From positions 1,984,001-2,048,000 of the forward strand of contig OZ345376.1 of assembly GCA_977006965.1 (NCBI GenBank): a stretch of DNA of 64,000 nucleotides, in the 5' to 3' direction. The DNA is from Phymatolithon calcareum. Lineage: Eukaryota; Rhodophyta; Florideophyceae; Hapalidiales. How positions within the stretch are numbered: the stretch's first letter is position 1; each line of letters starts with the position of its first letter. The notes under the pieces are model-generated. The model was not told the DNA's origin, ran no database searches, and saw only the letters and a list, made by a program, of their open reading frames with translations. Both the position numbers and the translations under genes were made by a program. This document shows positions 53,121 to 63,337 of this stretch, one piece after another.

Positions 53121-54890
53121 TTAATAAATACTACTAAAAAAAATACACTTGAAACATGTCCTTACACGACTTCCACTCTGGCTGCTGCCGCAAAGGCAAC
53201 AGTAGAATTTCTCTCCTTGGAAGAAACGCTGAGAATGATTGATATCTTCAAGTCGCAGTTTCGTACCATCCGCACTATTATAAAATTCCAATCGCTTCCC
53301 TTTTCGGCTTAACGCGAGTTCCTGGAGCCTCCGATATTCCTCATTTGACATTGGAGTGTCAACTGTATCGCCCTCATCTTCGGTGCTCGATGAAACTGCG
53401 AGTAATTCTCGACCCACGTCCCACACAAAGGCAGGAAGAGATTGCACAGCATTTAGCTTGGCCCGAAATTGGATCAAATTTGCAAAAGTGGTTCCGTCCG
53501 CCAGAAAGTCAGACTTTTGCGACATGCGCCACGCTAGGAAGGCGTTGACCACTAATGTCTTAAGCGTCTGTGACACCAGTTTCTGTTCCCATGCCAGAGA
53601 TGACGTTGATGAACGTAAGAGAGCTCTCGATTGCGCAGTTCCATCCACTCCCCCTTTTGCTTTAGAGCATAAACTCTGTGATCCGTGTTTGAATAGTTTG
53701 ATAGGAGGTAATCGTCCGCTAGAGAACACGAATGAATTCACTTCTCTCCAAAACGCAAGCCTTCCTTCCAGAACCTTCTTTGTTTCAGAATCCGTGAAGT
53801 CGGGTATAGTTGGGCTCTGGACGTGAGCCCAGGCCAGCGCGAACGACACACGATGCTGAAGTGTAAGGTAGCAGAGTGCAATGATACTGCTTGGACAGTA
53901 GACCACAGAAATGAAAAGTACGCCACCTTCGGAGGCCGAAACGTACACTGAGAAATTAACCGACAGCAGCACCAGCTGATGAAGAATTTGTCCGATGTTC
54001 TCTTTGGGTATGTAGTTCAAGAACGATAACTCTCCAACTGTACAACACACAGCGTTGGCCGTAGCCCTCGTGATACATCTGTCAATGCTTGAACTTGCGA
54101 CACTTGTCTTGATCTCCACGGCCGCTAAAGCTATTCGAGAAAGACTTGGAAACTGTGTCTCTGGTAACGGTGACAATGATTGGGCAGTCGGGAATGAAAG
54201 TAAGGATAAGTCAAGTAATGCAACACCATCAGGGGAGCAGGCCATCCACTCAGAACCAGCCTTCGATAGCATGCCGCATTCAAAAACAGCTTTCACAAAT
54301 AGTTTTGAGGACAAAGCTCGAAGAGCTGCAGAATCGTTAGCTGTTCCGCGCATCAAAGGCTCTGTTGATCTCATGCTGCTGAACCACGTATCGGATAGAT
54401 GCTTCAGAGTCATCGCCATTGAGACTGAATCTTCATCCAAGCATGGCTCCAGATGAACAGCATTGCGAACGTCGGGGTCACGCAGCAGAATTTTTCCAGA
54501 CTTTGTTGCTGCCAGTCTAATCTGGCGAAGTAAGAACCAATCGGCACATCTCTGTCCAATTGTCTTCACATTCACGTGTCGTAGTGATTCTTTAATGACG
54601 CATTTGTAAAATTCTGGAGATGCCGAGGACTCTGGAAATGATGCCAAATAGGATTCTTTCGCAAAAAGTAAATGGTCAGTCGGTGTGGTCTTGGGGACAG
54701 CAATCCAAGTTTCAATGCTTTTCGCCATTCCGGAGGGCACTGAATACATGAAACGTAAAATTCTCGAAAACGTATTTGAACCTCTCTCCCGGACGGCCAC
54801 CGCTGTCACGATTCTTTTCGTTGTTCCACTGAAACTCCTCTTTCTGTTAAGCTTCAAAGGCTTTGTGGCAAAATAATACATCTGAGCCAC
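53121..54890 (-). pseudogene. YqaJ-like PD-(D/E)XK nuclease domain with piggyBac C-terminal finger
   Basis: 589-residue frame. Residues 1-60 continue the piggyBac domain (YYFATKPLKLNRKR .. FSRILRFMYS). The nuclease domain has the features of the lambda-exonuclease/YqaJ family: RCADWFLLRQIRLAATKSG (115-132), SPDG with the metal-binding Asp (219-222), VEIKT with Glu and Lys (258-262), and the QILHQL motif (301-306). The C terminus has CCLCG .. RTCFKC, half of the Cys-rich finger typical of piggyBac transposases, and ends in LINE-derived codons (FFSSIY). YqaJ enzymes chew double-stranded DNA; here the domain may process element ends. It has no internal stop but is out of frame with 55025-56086. 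Confidence 0.75.
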
Positions 54891-56086
54891 AGTCAGGAGA
54901 GTCGTCGATTATAAAATTGCGCCTCCGGTCACGCTCAGCTTGACGAATCATTAGACGCGAAGTGATCGGAAGCTCTGTGCTGTTACCTTCACCGTCGCTG
55001 GAAGCAATTTGATCAGCCCCACTCTCAGAGCCAATTTGCTCCTGCAGACTGGATTCCACCTCTAAGTCGTACCTCCCATTGCTTAGGAAAGACCTCCCCA
55101 CAAAAGGGTGACACCGAAGCATGTGCTCTGGCATGATAACGATAGATATCAAATGTCGACAGTAAGCTAATAAGCTCATTACTGCCGTATCCGCGGTCGC
55201 AAGTGAGAACAAGACCGTGCAAGCTTTGTTCTCCCCGACCGTCAATCATATTCTTGACAAGTTTGGATACATTCGTCAATTGACTTTCCCCCCTGCGACG
55301 AAATCGGACCATGAGCGTCACGCGAAACAAGGAGTCAGCCACTGCATCTGCTGTAAGCCCCTCTTTGTCCGCCTTTCGATTGCTTAAGGATTTTACCTGA
55401 TTGTCATATGCTCTTGTGCCGTATAAGTCATCATCAAGAGTGGCAAGCGTATGGTTTGGGGTCAAAAAAACTCTGCACGACATTTTAAATGCCGCTCGCT
55501 CGAAAGTGTTGAGATATTGCGTCCTGTCTCTTTGAGCTCCCCAAGTGGTCGCATGTAAGTCCCCTCGACCAGTGGCAGAGTAGGCCAGAATGTGGGTGCT
55601 TATAAATCTTATTCTTTCCAGCGAAGGAACAATGCTCCCAAGGTCCCTCTGTATGTCGATCGTTTTCTCAAAACTCAAGCCCGTTAAATGAGATAGAAGA
55701 AGAATGCCTAAGTACTGATAGAGGTCACGCATTCGAATTGGTGACGCTTCATTAGAATGTAGAGCAATCCATTCATTCATCCAAATCTTGCAATATCGCA
55801 GCAAATCTCCACAAAAGAGGAGGACTTGGTCCACGCGACTTGATGTTAACTGTTGAGCCTGTAGTTCAATCTTGAGTTTCTCTATAGCAGACACGCAGAA
55901 AAGCTTTGCTTTATGCGAGAGAAAGCCATTAGTAAACTCCTCCTCTTGCATTATACCATGTGACTCTGGGGTGCGCATTTTCCACCCATGCGATGCGTCA
56001 ACTTCACGAGTCACTCCAGAACGTCCTCCTCTCTCAAGAGTTGTGCGTGGTCTTCCTCGGGATCCCCTTCCACGCTCTCCCTCCAC
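54847..56086 (-). pseudogene. piggyBac-type transposase, DDE domain (broken by frameshift)
   Basis: The frame 55025-56086 (353 residues) contains the piggyBac core: RMRDLYQYLGILLLSHLTGL (118-137), TLDDDLYG (Asp 218-220, likely first catalytic Asp) and LVLTCDRGYGSNELISLL (Asp297, second). Near 55150 the sense passes to a second frame (54847-55245: IVIMPEHMLRCHPF .. IDDSPDCGS), and near 54885 to a third, which continues in 53121-54890. The third catalytic acid was not assigned with certainty. Introns could explain the frame changes, but I see no convincing GT-AG pair at the junctions, so decay is likelier. Confidence 0.78.
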
Positions 56087-56649
56087 GCTGAAACGTATCA
56101 GCCATGGAGATGTTACGGCCTTCGCCAGAACAAACGGGGCTGATCGAGCGGAGTGCAGACAACAGCTCGGGATTTCTTAGTACTTAATTTACTGCTTTTC
56201 TATTGTATTGCACTGCTCTGCACGAAGCATCCATCATGCATGGTTGGCATTGAGCTCACCATTGCTCTCTTGCTTGGGAGATTCTAGACCTTAAGCAAAT
56301 ACAATCTGCACAGCTACGACAGCACGACAAAATCACTCGAAATCTTCGAAATGCCATTACATCACTCTTTGACTTGTTTCTTTTTCATTGCGTGCTTCGG
56401 TACTGGTCCTACATGAAGTCAGGCCTCACGTTTGCACTTCGTATAACAAGCAATGATAGCAAGTTCAAGGATTGTCGATGTCCCAGCAACTAGTTGCAAA
56501 TGACCACTTAGTGGTCATTTGAGTTACGTGCCCTTATCATAAATTCGCCCCCAAAGTCCCAAATGACCACTGCAGTGGTCATTTGGCATAGTAGGGATAT
56601 GGACCTATTTTCAGGAATGCAGTATGACAACCGGTTTGCGTTACTCCCC

Positions 56650-56760
56650 ACTGGAACATTCCCCTGGTCAAACCCTCCCTTCTGAGCTGCCCCGTTTCTC
56701 CAAGGTGAGTCATTGGGATCTCTCAAAATAAACTCATCAAATATCCCCCGTATTATTCTT
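56650..56760 (+). pseudogene. LINE lineage D 3'-end scrap, unit 3
   Basis: GAGCTGCCCCGTTTCTCCAA .. CTCAAAATAAACTCATC .. ATATCCCCC, homologous to the scraps at 9660 and 35425. Confidence 0.65.
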
Positions 56761-56888
56761 TGCGTCGGTATCAAAAACATAAACATTATTCAGTCAAGTG
56801 CCGTGCCCAGGATGTGGGAACGCATTCTCAAATTAAATATTCTGCGCCCTTTATAAATTTGTGAAATTGATTCTTATCCTCTATCCAT

Positions 56889-57167
56889 TCATCCATCCAA
56901 TTCGTATCCGTGAAAGCGAGGATATTCAAATTTCGAGGATCTAGTAAACGAGCATTGACTGTATTTAGCTTTTTTGTAAATACGGGGAGTCGAGTTTACG
57001 TTCATCATCATCACCAGCAAAAGCAAGATCACCAATTGACATGAACCAAGCATGACAGCAAACCGCAGGCGAGGCCCACCCACATCATGCTCTGCTATAG
57101 TAAGTCCTGTGGTCATCAACACGCAGGAACTACACAAAGAGACACCACGAACTAACGTAACCATCAC
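56889..57167 (-). pseudogene. small single-span membrane protein, unit 3 copy
   Basis: The N-terminal half is conserved (MVTLVRGVSLCSSC, QLVILLLLVMMM). A small insertion near 56985-57005 then shifts the frame and gives an unrelated tail. Compare 35569-35886. Confidence 0.4.
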
Positions 57168-57346
57168 TGAGCCGAGAACATGGACCTAATAATACTAATG
57201 GCGTTGCTTGTAATAAATAACGATGAGAACGTGGAGTATCTATACAGCATCAGCAGAAAGTAAGAGAAGTCCTCTCTACGACTTCAAGTTTGTGAGCATC
57301 TGTCAACTTGAGAAGAAACGTGAAAGCAAGGCTACGTGAAGAAGAA

Positions 57347-57670
57347 GAAGAAAGGAAGATTTTTATTTAAAAGTTACCAACGCATCTGCTGACGCTCGGG
57401 GAAACTTTCCTAAGGCCAAGGGGTTTTGGCTAGATTCTGTCCTGAAGGGGTTTTCTTTTCTTGTTGGTGTGACACGACTCAGTGGACTGCAAAAACCCAC
57501 CTCTGGTCTCCTTCGGGACCTCGAGGGGGAAAGTTACTCCCCTGTCCTGTGGCACGCTGTAATTTCAATTTGCGGGTAGTCCTTACTTGTCCACAGCCTG
57601 AAACATGGTTAGGAGCTCGTCGAGTGCTCGCTTAGTCCAGGCGCTGTCTTCTTTGGAGAGTCTGTCCTTT
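57347..57670 (-). mobile_element. LINE-C: 324-bp 5'-truncated insertion
   Basis: Exact 20-bp target duplication CAAGGCTACGTGAAGAAGAA (57327-57346, 57671-57690); units 1 and 2 have the single site (with one difference). On the minus strand it encodes the extreme C terminus (DRLSKEDSAWTKRALDELLT MFQAVDK, stop), similar to LINE-A and LINE-B. The 3' UTR has a stem-loop (57497-57527) followed by GGGTTTTTGCAG, and the tail ends TTTAAATAAAAATCTTCC. A third LINE lineage of the same clade. Confidence 0.9.
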
Positions 57671-57874
57671 CAAGGCTACGTGAAGAAGAAAGCAGAACAA
57701 GTTCCAAAATAAATTTAATTTCTTTTTCATGAAGTGCTCATATTATATCAGTCCCGTTCAGATAACCCGAAAACTCTTTGGTTGTAATGAGGATAGCGCA
57801 TTTTTCTTCATTCGTCGTGCTCTCAAATGACTGCTAAAGGAGATACAAACAGAATTAAGCAAAACGATTAATTT

Positions 57875-58247
57875 TCATTTCTTGATTTCCTCGACTACCC
57901 TCGACTTCATTCTCACGTTTTCCACAACTAATCGGCTCACACGCAGAATCCGCTTACTCAGAAAGTGTCTCAATTCTTCAACTCCCTCTCCTTTTCTCAT
58001 ACTTTTCGACGCGGTCAACAAGCTTAACTGAAGACCTGATATATCCGACAGGATTTCCGGTGCATGCCAATTCCGCGCCGCTCCATCCATATTCAAACGC
58101 CGCAGCTCGGAGTTTGCCTTCCTCTCGATCGGTACTGAACTCTTTAATGGCAACACTTGTTCCTTTCTTGGCCCCGTACGTGACTCCAGCAGCGACAGCA
58201 GCCTTCGATGCAAGGCTCGCCAAAATGGTAATGGTAATGGGATCCAT
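57875..58247 (-). CDS. 89-residue basic/hydrophobic protein, unit 3 copy
   Basis: The frame 57978-58247 is intact from MDPITITILASLASKAAVAA to VEKYEKRRGS. The +1 frame after it is again open to VVEEIKK at 57875. Unlike units 1 and 2, the AATAAA just downstream is altered (GATTAATTTTC) and the upstream TATA-like box is eroded (TATTATCCATTTATATGAG), so expression is doubtful. Confidence 0.45.
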
Positions 58248-58712
58248 GTCTTGCTTAGGGTGGAGAAAGTGATGTCGGAGGTGTGTCGATAGGCGCTAGA
58301 TCTCGTTGAAGAATGCAACTTCTTGCTCGGAACAACGAAGAGTCTTGGGCAGCAAGCAGTGGGACCGACTATTATCCATTTATATGAGTTTGGCAATTCA
58401 GATTCTACTCGGATTCTACCAAATACATTGGTTTAGTGGACTTTGGACTTCTGTTCTTACGCTCTGTGGAGCGTATAGAACACAGCAAACAGCAATGGTA
58501 ATTATGAGACGCAGTGCTATTTCCATAAAACTCGTGTCAGAGAGCCGCGTTGCAGGCTAGAAAATGAGCTGTGCTTTCAGAAATTTGCCGCCAAAACATT
58601 TGACCATGGTCCTCAAATTCTATAAAAACATCATCGCAAAAGAACGTTCTTGCAGTTGTAATTAAAGTAGCATCACAAAAAGAAACCGTTCAAAAACCCA
58701 ACAAGCATTCCA

Positions 58713-58919
58713 CTACTGTACTATAGCGCATAAAACGAGCAACGGGTCGTGTTTGGTCGGTGCATCGTCATCTACATCGCTGACACGGCCGCACAGTACA
58801 ACTTCTAAAAAGGCAACATGCCTTCTTGGAAGTTTGTGGAATGAACTTCGAATCAGCTGATGCAGCAGCACTTGGGCTACTAGTGCCAGGTGAGGAAGTT
58901 GACGCGCTTTCCAAGTCAA
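58713..58919 (-). pseudogene. short Ser/Ala-rich frame, unit 3 copy, frameshifted
   Basis: The homologous DNA is present, but small deletions (ATGATGTTGCCTTC reduced to ATGCCTTC near 58818, plus others) change the frame relative to units 1 and 2. Confidence 0.35.
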
Positions 58920-59625
58920 CTATTTGACGCTATCATAAAAAACAAAACGATCATTTTTTAAACGTACAGTACAAATTTACCAATTACTTGTGCAGCAACT
59001 GTTCAATGAGCAACACGATTGTACGCACATGTTAAAATGTCAACTGCATGAGACCTATGATATGTATGTTCGCAATGTCTCATCAGTATTGTTTGACATT
59101 TTCAGAAAACCACAGCTGTATCAGAGTTTTGTGCAGCGATGTTCAAATACTCACAGTCTGTGATACCGGAGTGTACAGTCCAAATTTATTACTGTATGAT
59201 ACTATGTTACGTATTTCAGCAGTCCACCAACGCCTTTTTCTGCAATAACAGTCAACGCTTGGAATGCACTAAAGTTTTCCTGTCTCATACAATACGTCCC
59301 ATTTGCACTGGCGTGGGCATAAATTGTTGGAATCTCTCGACATTTTTGGTATGATAGCGTGTCCAACCTAGCCAATCAAATGCACCCTTGTTTTGGCTAT
59401 CAATTTGACAAATTGCACCTGTGCATAAAAGATGAGATTGAACATTTGAAAAATTGTGATTACCATTTTATGGCATAATTTTATATTATAATAGATGACA
59501 CTGCGCCCCCTTCATGTGCATTGCTGTTCACAGCGCTCAACGAAACTGCCCATTCAGATCTTTTTTGTTTGCCGACTTGACTTGAACATGCACCTTCAGT
59601 ACAGGTGTTGCATCTCTATCCTTTG

Positions 59626-59633
59626 TATATAAG
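59626..59633 (+). promoter_or_regulatory. TATA box of secreted-protein gene, unit 3
   Basis: TATATAAG retained 36 nt before the ATG at 59669, although the gene is frameshifted. Confidence 0.6.
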
Positions 59634-59668
59634 CAGCTGGATGGCCTCAGACCTACAGCACGGAGACA

Positions 59669-60416
59669 ATGCACTACGTCTTTCACTTGTCTTTCGTCTT
59701 CATTCGCCTGAATTCTAACTCTTCACTTCCATTCTGCTGCCATCAACAGCACCATCTTAGGACACATTTCTGAGATCTTCTCCAGTTCAAACACTCAAGA
59801 CGATATGGTGTGCCATGTTCAAGTAGCCGAAGACGGCAATTCAAACCTATTGCATGTATGTGCAGAAGCGCGCAACGGAAAGTCTGGTACTCCGTTCCCG
59901 TTCGTGCAAACCGCAGAAGGCTGTCAGTCAGCCTCTACCGGCGTCCGCTACCTCAAAGGAAATGTGCGCCACAGGTATACCGGCACTTTCAACGGAACCA
60001 AGGAAGAATACATACAGGCTGTGCACAAGAACAGATACGCATCGAGCAACAAACAAATTCTGCAGAGAAGCGGGATGTTCTATTTAAAGGAGGGATTTGG
60101 GGCTGTTTGGACAGTTGCCAAATTAACATCTGCGGTCATGAACGTGGTGCAGACTGCACATCTCTGGCAGGAATTCGCCCAAGATGGAATCATTTCTCAA
60201 GAAGAGTGGGTGAGAATGGGATTTGAGCTTATTGAGCGCCCTTTTGACAATTGCAGAGAAATCTACAATGCGGCCGCCGATCCAAATAATGATATTCTAG
60301 GCGAAGCTGAAACGGGTGGACTTATAGATGAACTTGCAAGCAATGGCATTGACGCTGTTCAAGAATCTGGTTCAGGCCTCTTTGAAGCCGTTTCGGAACT
60401 TTTCTCGTTTTTTTAG
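59669..60416 (+). pseudogene. secreted 248-residue protein gene, unit 3 copy, frameshifted in the signal peptide
   Basis: One extra A near 59711 (GCCTGAATTC against GCCTGATTC) shifts the frame inside the signal peptide. The downstream frame is open from MVCHVQVAEDGN (59805) to the normal LFSFF end (203 residues). Several residues differ from units 1 and 2 (CAEARNGK, GGLIDELASNG, QESGSGLFEAVSEL), so this copy has diverged more. A downstream Met could still give a non-secreted short form. The poly(A) signal is mutated (CATAAA). Confidence 0.7.
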
Positions 60417-60796
60417 ATCGATTGCTTTCAGATATCACTTAATGAATTGTTCAGTTCAAGGTAAAGAGAGGTGCAGTCTACATAAAACACCTCATGTTTA
60501 GATGCTTTATTCGTTCTTCGATCTTGTGCTCAGTTGAAATTTTAGTTCCACGTTAGACAATGAGAAGGTGGACATGGTCGTCGTCGAATTGTCAGTTGGA
60601 GTGTAGCGTGATTCGATATCGAGGTTGAACACTCTGCGTGTGGATATGTAGTTCTGAGAATTCACGCTCGAGATTTGCCCAAGGCGCTGCAGAATCTGTC
60701 ATCTTGGCGATGCCAGTTCGAGTTTGATTTTTAAGGCGGCTGTGATCCACTGGACAAAGAGTAAAGAGAAAATTTTGACAGTGGTTGGAGAACCAG

Positions 60797-61560
60797 TGTG
60801 AATGCACTCCACGTGACGCCACTGATAAAGCGATGAAAATTAGCAATCGAATCTGCAGAAGGTTTATTCTTCAAGTATGTTTTTGGGACATATGCCCAGC
60901 ACAGATTATGCAAGAGCTGCCCCGTTACTCCAAGGTGAGGCTTTGGGAGCTCTCAAAAATAAAATCATCAAATATCCCAGCACAGTCATGATAAAATGCG
61001 AGTTATCTGGCGACTAGAACCACCAGCCATGAGGAGAAGACACCAAACAGAAAGGTTTTCTGTGAGTCTAGTGAGACAAAAGAAGCACTTCGATGAGGCA
61101 GATGAGTATTCTGGGAGAGATGAAGACATTAAGGAGACAACCAAGGACACAGAGTGCCTCAAGAAATAGGAAGATCTGCAGCAAGCTCTCGATAAAGCGG
61201 AGGAGGGCTCAGTCTCAAAGAAAGGGCGAGGGAAAGAAATAATTGAGTTATGGGCAAGGGAAGAAGAGGGCAGATCGCTCGAGATACTAACTGATTCGAA
61301 CAATCTACCGGTGGTTCTCCGCGTAAGAGATAGGTCGACATGGTTGCGATGCTTACGGCTGATATTCAACAGAGCACCGCTTTGGAGAAAATCAGTACTA
61401 GGTGCATACTTTGATGTCACAGCCGTGATTGAGGTGGTCGAACTCCAACGCATTCTATCTTCATCCAAGATTAGTCCTGAAATTGAATATGAATGTAAGC
61501 GAATCGCTCAGCGATCAGCACTTAGACATCTTTTCTTTTTGTTTCAACCTGGACAATCAG
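60797..61560 (+). pseudogene. LINE lineage D relic, unit 3
   Basis: Homologue of 41196-41880. It includes the second empty site of hAT-2 (60833-60840) and a 71-bp LINE-D scrap (60905-60975). The 3' half is open from 61311 (RSTWLRCLRLIFNRAPLWRK), whereas units 1 and 2 have a TAG at the RAPL site. Confidence 0.8.
60905..60975 (+). mobile_element. 71-bp LINE lineage D insertion
   Basis: The 10-bp target duplication CCCAGCACAG (60895-60904, 60976-60985) surrounds ATTATGCAAGAGCTGCCCCG .. CTCAAAAATAAAATCATCAA. This is only the very 3' end of the lineage D LINE, a strongly 5'-truncated insertion. Absent from units 1 and 2. Confidence 0.9.
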
Positions 61561-61586
61561 CATATTGGCGGTAAAAAGCTTCTGAG

Positions 61587-61986
61587 TGTAACGCGCTGCA
61601 TATCGCGCGTCATCCGAAACCAACCAAAGTCATCCCCAATTTGGTATCTCTCGCAAGCTGGATGCAATCCCGCGCGCATTCTCGTGCCGGTCATCCCGAT
61701 TCAGCAACAACTGCGCGCCGGCACACATTCCGCGCGCATTTGGTTCTCTCGCTTCCTCTTCTAGGCCTTCTGTTCCTGATTTGCTGGAACACGCACTCGC
61801 GTCCAGACCAGAGCATAGATTGCGCGTCGTATCAGTATATAGCACGCCACAGTCGACCGATAGACAGAGGAAGACAATCATCAATGCACTTATATTTCTT
61901 TCTTCACAACCATTGTTGTTCTTCCTTTTTCGCATCGGCTGTTTAGCCTCATGTCCCTTCATTTCATTTAAGGCTTTTCAGCCACA
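61587..61986 (+). mobile_element. solo LTR, unit 3 copy (complete)
   Basis: 400 bp, TGTAACGC..GCCACA, between CTGAG (61582-61586) and CTGAG (61987-61991). Its presence at the same place in all units shows that the LTR predates the unit duplications. Confidence 0.82.
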
Positions 61987-62094
61987 CTGAGGTCTCATGG
62001 AAAGGCCAGGTCGGTTTTTGTGATTTCCAAGACGAATCGCAAAGTAAGAGTCGTAGAAGATGTGACGAACACCGATATAACAAAATAAACAGTT

Positions 62095-63145
62095 CTTTGA
62101 AGAACAGGTTACGATCATGTTTTATTTTTTCCTGCTTGTTCTATCTTATCCTATGTTCTTGCATTCAGTGCTTTGTTACGCGGGTGTTGAAACGTTTTTT
62201 TTTTTTTTTTTTGAATTTTGAATTTATTAAACGCCCTCAGAAACACTCATAAGACTGTAAGGGAGATGCGTTTCAGATGCTACTACCTTGGTAGCTCCGT
62301 TAAAGCCCGCAAAAGCTCGTTGATATCGTCGTAGCCCTAGCTGCAAAAACCCTCCTCCAGAGAAGGTGGAGGGAAAAGCTTAGAGTCCACTTGTCCTGTT
62401 CGTAGGAATCTCAGCGTCGCCGTTCTATTTTGTCTTGGTCTATTCCATGTCGTCATAAAAGACGATTGTGAGGAATAGTACTTTGTCAAGTGCCTTTTCA
62501 GTCTCACTAGTCTCCTCTTCTGTGGTGTTGAAACGTGCTCGAAAACTTATTGTCTCGTGAAAGACTTGTCTTGCTTACTGCTTGATTGACAGAAAAATTC
62601 GATGCCCTCGTATGCAGCTATTATAAGCACTGAAATTAATATAGGGTCCATACTTTGTGCTGATTAACAAAGACGTTGTTTGTTGGAGTGACGTTGACTG
62701 GTTCCCGTCCTTTCGGTTATGGTGACAAGAGTTGATTGTAGACGGTGTTCTGAGTCGGTTTTGGCTGCGGTTGCAGTTTAGTTGCGGTTCAGGTACAACT
62801 GATGTTGTTGCGTTGGTTGGAGATGATGATTAATGCGCCTTCGACTCCCCATACTTGTCCAAAGCTAACTATTAATGGACAGAAGAGTTGGGAATGGTTC
62901 AGGTAGGAGCATTGCTGGATCTATACGTAACGACAATGGCGCTTTGTGTATGACGTAGTGAGCTGTAAAACCCTGCTAAATATTTGCACCAATCTGAGTC
63001 CATACAGGGGATAGTAATATATAAGAGCTATCCCCTGGTCCATACCACGGGGGAGTGTAGTATTCACAAAAATCGTCATTGTGAACTGGTGGAAAAAAGG
63101 AATGAATGGAGGCGCACGATATGGCACCGGTGGTGCATTCCAGGC
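62095..63145. repeat. long inverted repeat, left arm, unit 3 (interrupted by LINE-B)
   Basis: Homologous to 43211-43905; the right arm would lie beyond the window. A small extra segment near 63007-63047 contains a short direct/inverted repeat around TATCCCCTG. Confidence 0.8.
62195..62523 (-). mobile_element. LINE-B: 329-bp 5'-truncated insertion with poly(A) tail
   Basis: 12-bp target duplication GGTGTTGAAACG (62183-62194, 62524-62535). The element is on the minus strand, so its poly(A) tail appears as an 18-T run at 62195. It encodes the last about 28 residues (ETEKALDKVLFLTIVFYDDM E, stop), the homologue of EEALDQLLFFTSAFYEDME in the 52535-52921 copy. The 3' UTR keeps the stem-loop and TTTTTGCAGCTAGGGC motif (62334-62373). 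Confidence 0.92.
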
Positions 63146-63337
63146 GTTGACTGTTATTGCAGAAAAACGCCATTTCTGGACACTTGTGAGACTAAGTGTA
63201 GTATCATACCTATTACACTACAGTATCATTTCAAGTACTGTGCACTAATCAAATTTCTGCTTCTCGCCCGGTGCCAGTGAGATACCTTTCAAGGAGTGAG
63301 TCAAGGTACCGGCATATATTTCATAGTTCTCATGTTG

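Larger units (their letters stand above)
52316..53140 (+). mobile_element. LINE-B: truncated copy with inverted 5' part, nested in the piggyBac-like element
   Basis: The 3' part is on the plus strand (52535-53140), with coding for the LINE C terminus, a 3' UTR stem-loop (52987-53007), TTTTTGCAGCTAGGGC, and an end GAGCGTTTAATAAATACTAC followed by A8. The 5' part (about 52316-52530) reads on the minus strand (RISKEVQRTRKYRRITTSRD RMEVNEL) like the region between endonuclease and RT in LINEs. Such head-to-head structures are known from twin priming. The insertion replaced the last codons of the transposase C terminus. Confidence 0.75.
51831..56596. mobile_element. piggyBac-like element carrying a YqaJ-type nuclease domain
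   Basis: 4766 bp. The ends are CCCTACTATTGGCAAA and, from the right, CCCTACTATGCCAAA, flanked by ATAT (51827-51830, 56597-56600). The empty site ATTATATGGACCC is in unit 1 (about 9588). Subterminal palindromes sit at both ends: AATGACCACTGTAGTGGT near 51847 and TGATCACTACAGTGATCATT near 52053 on the left, and AATGACCACTTAGTGGTCAT near 56499 and AATGACCACTGCAGTGGTCA near 56562 on the right. It encodes a piggyBac-type DDE protein continuing, in other frames, into a nuclease domain, all on the minus strand. A LINE-B copy is nested in it. Confidence 0.9.
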
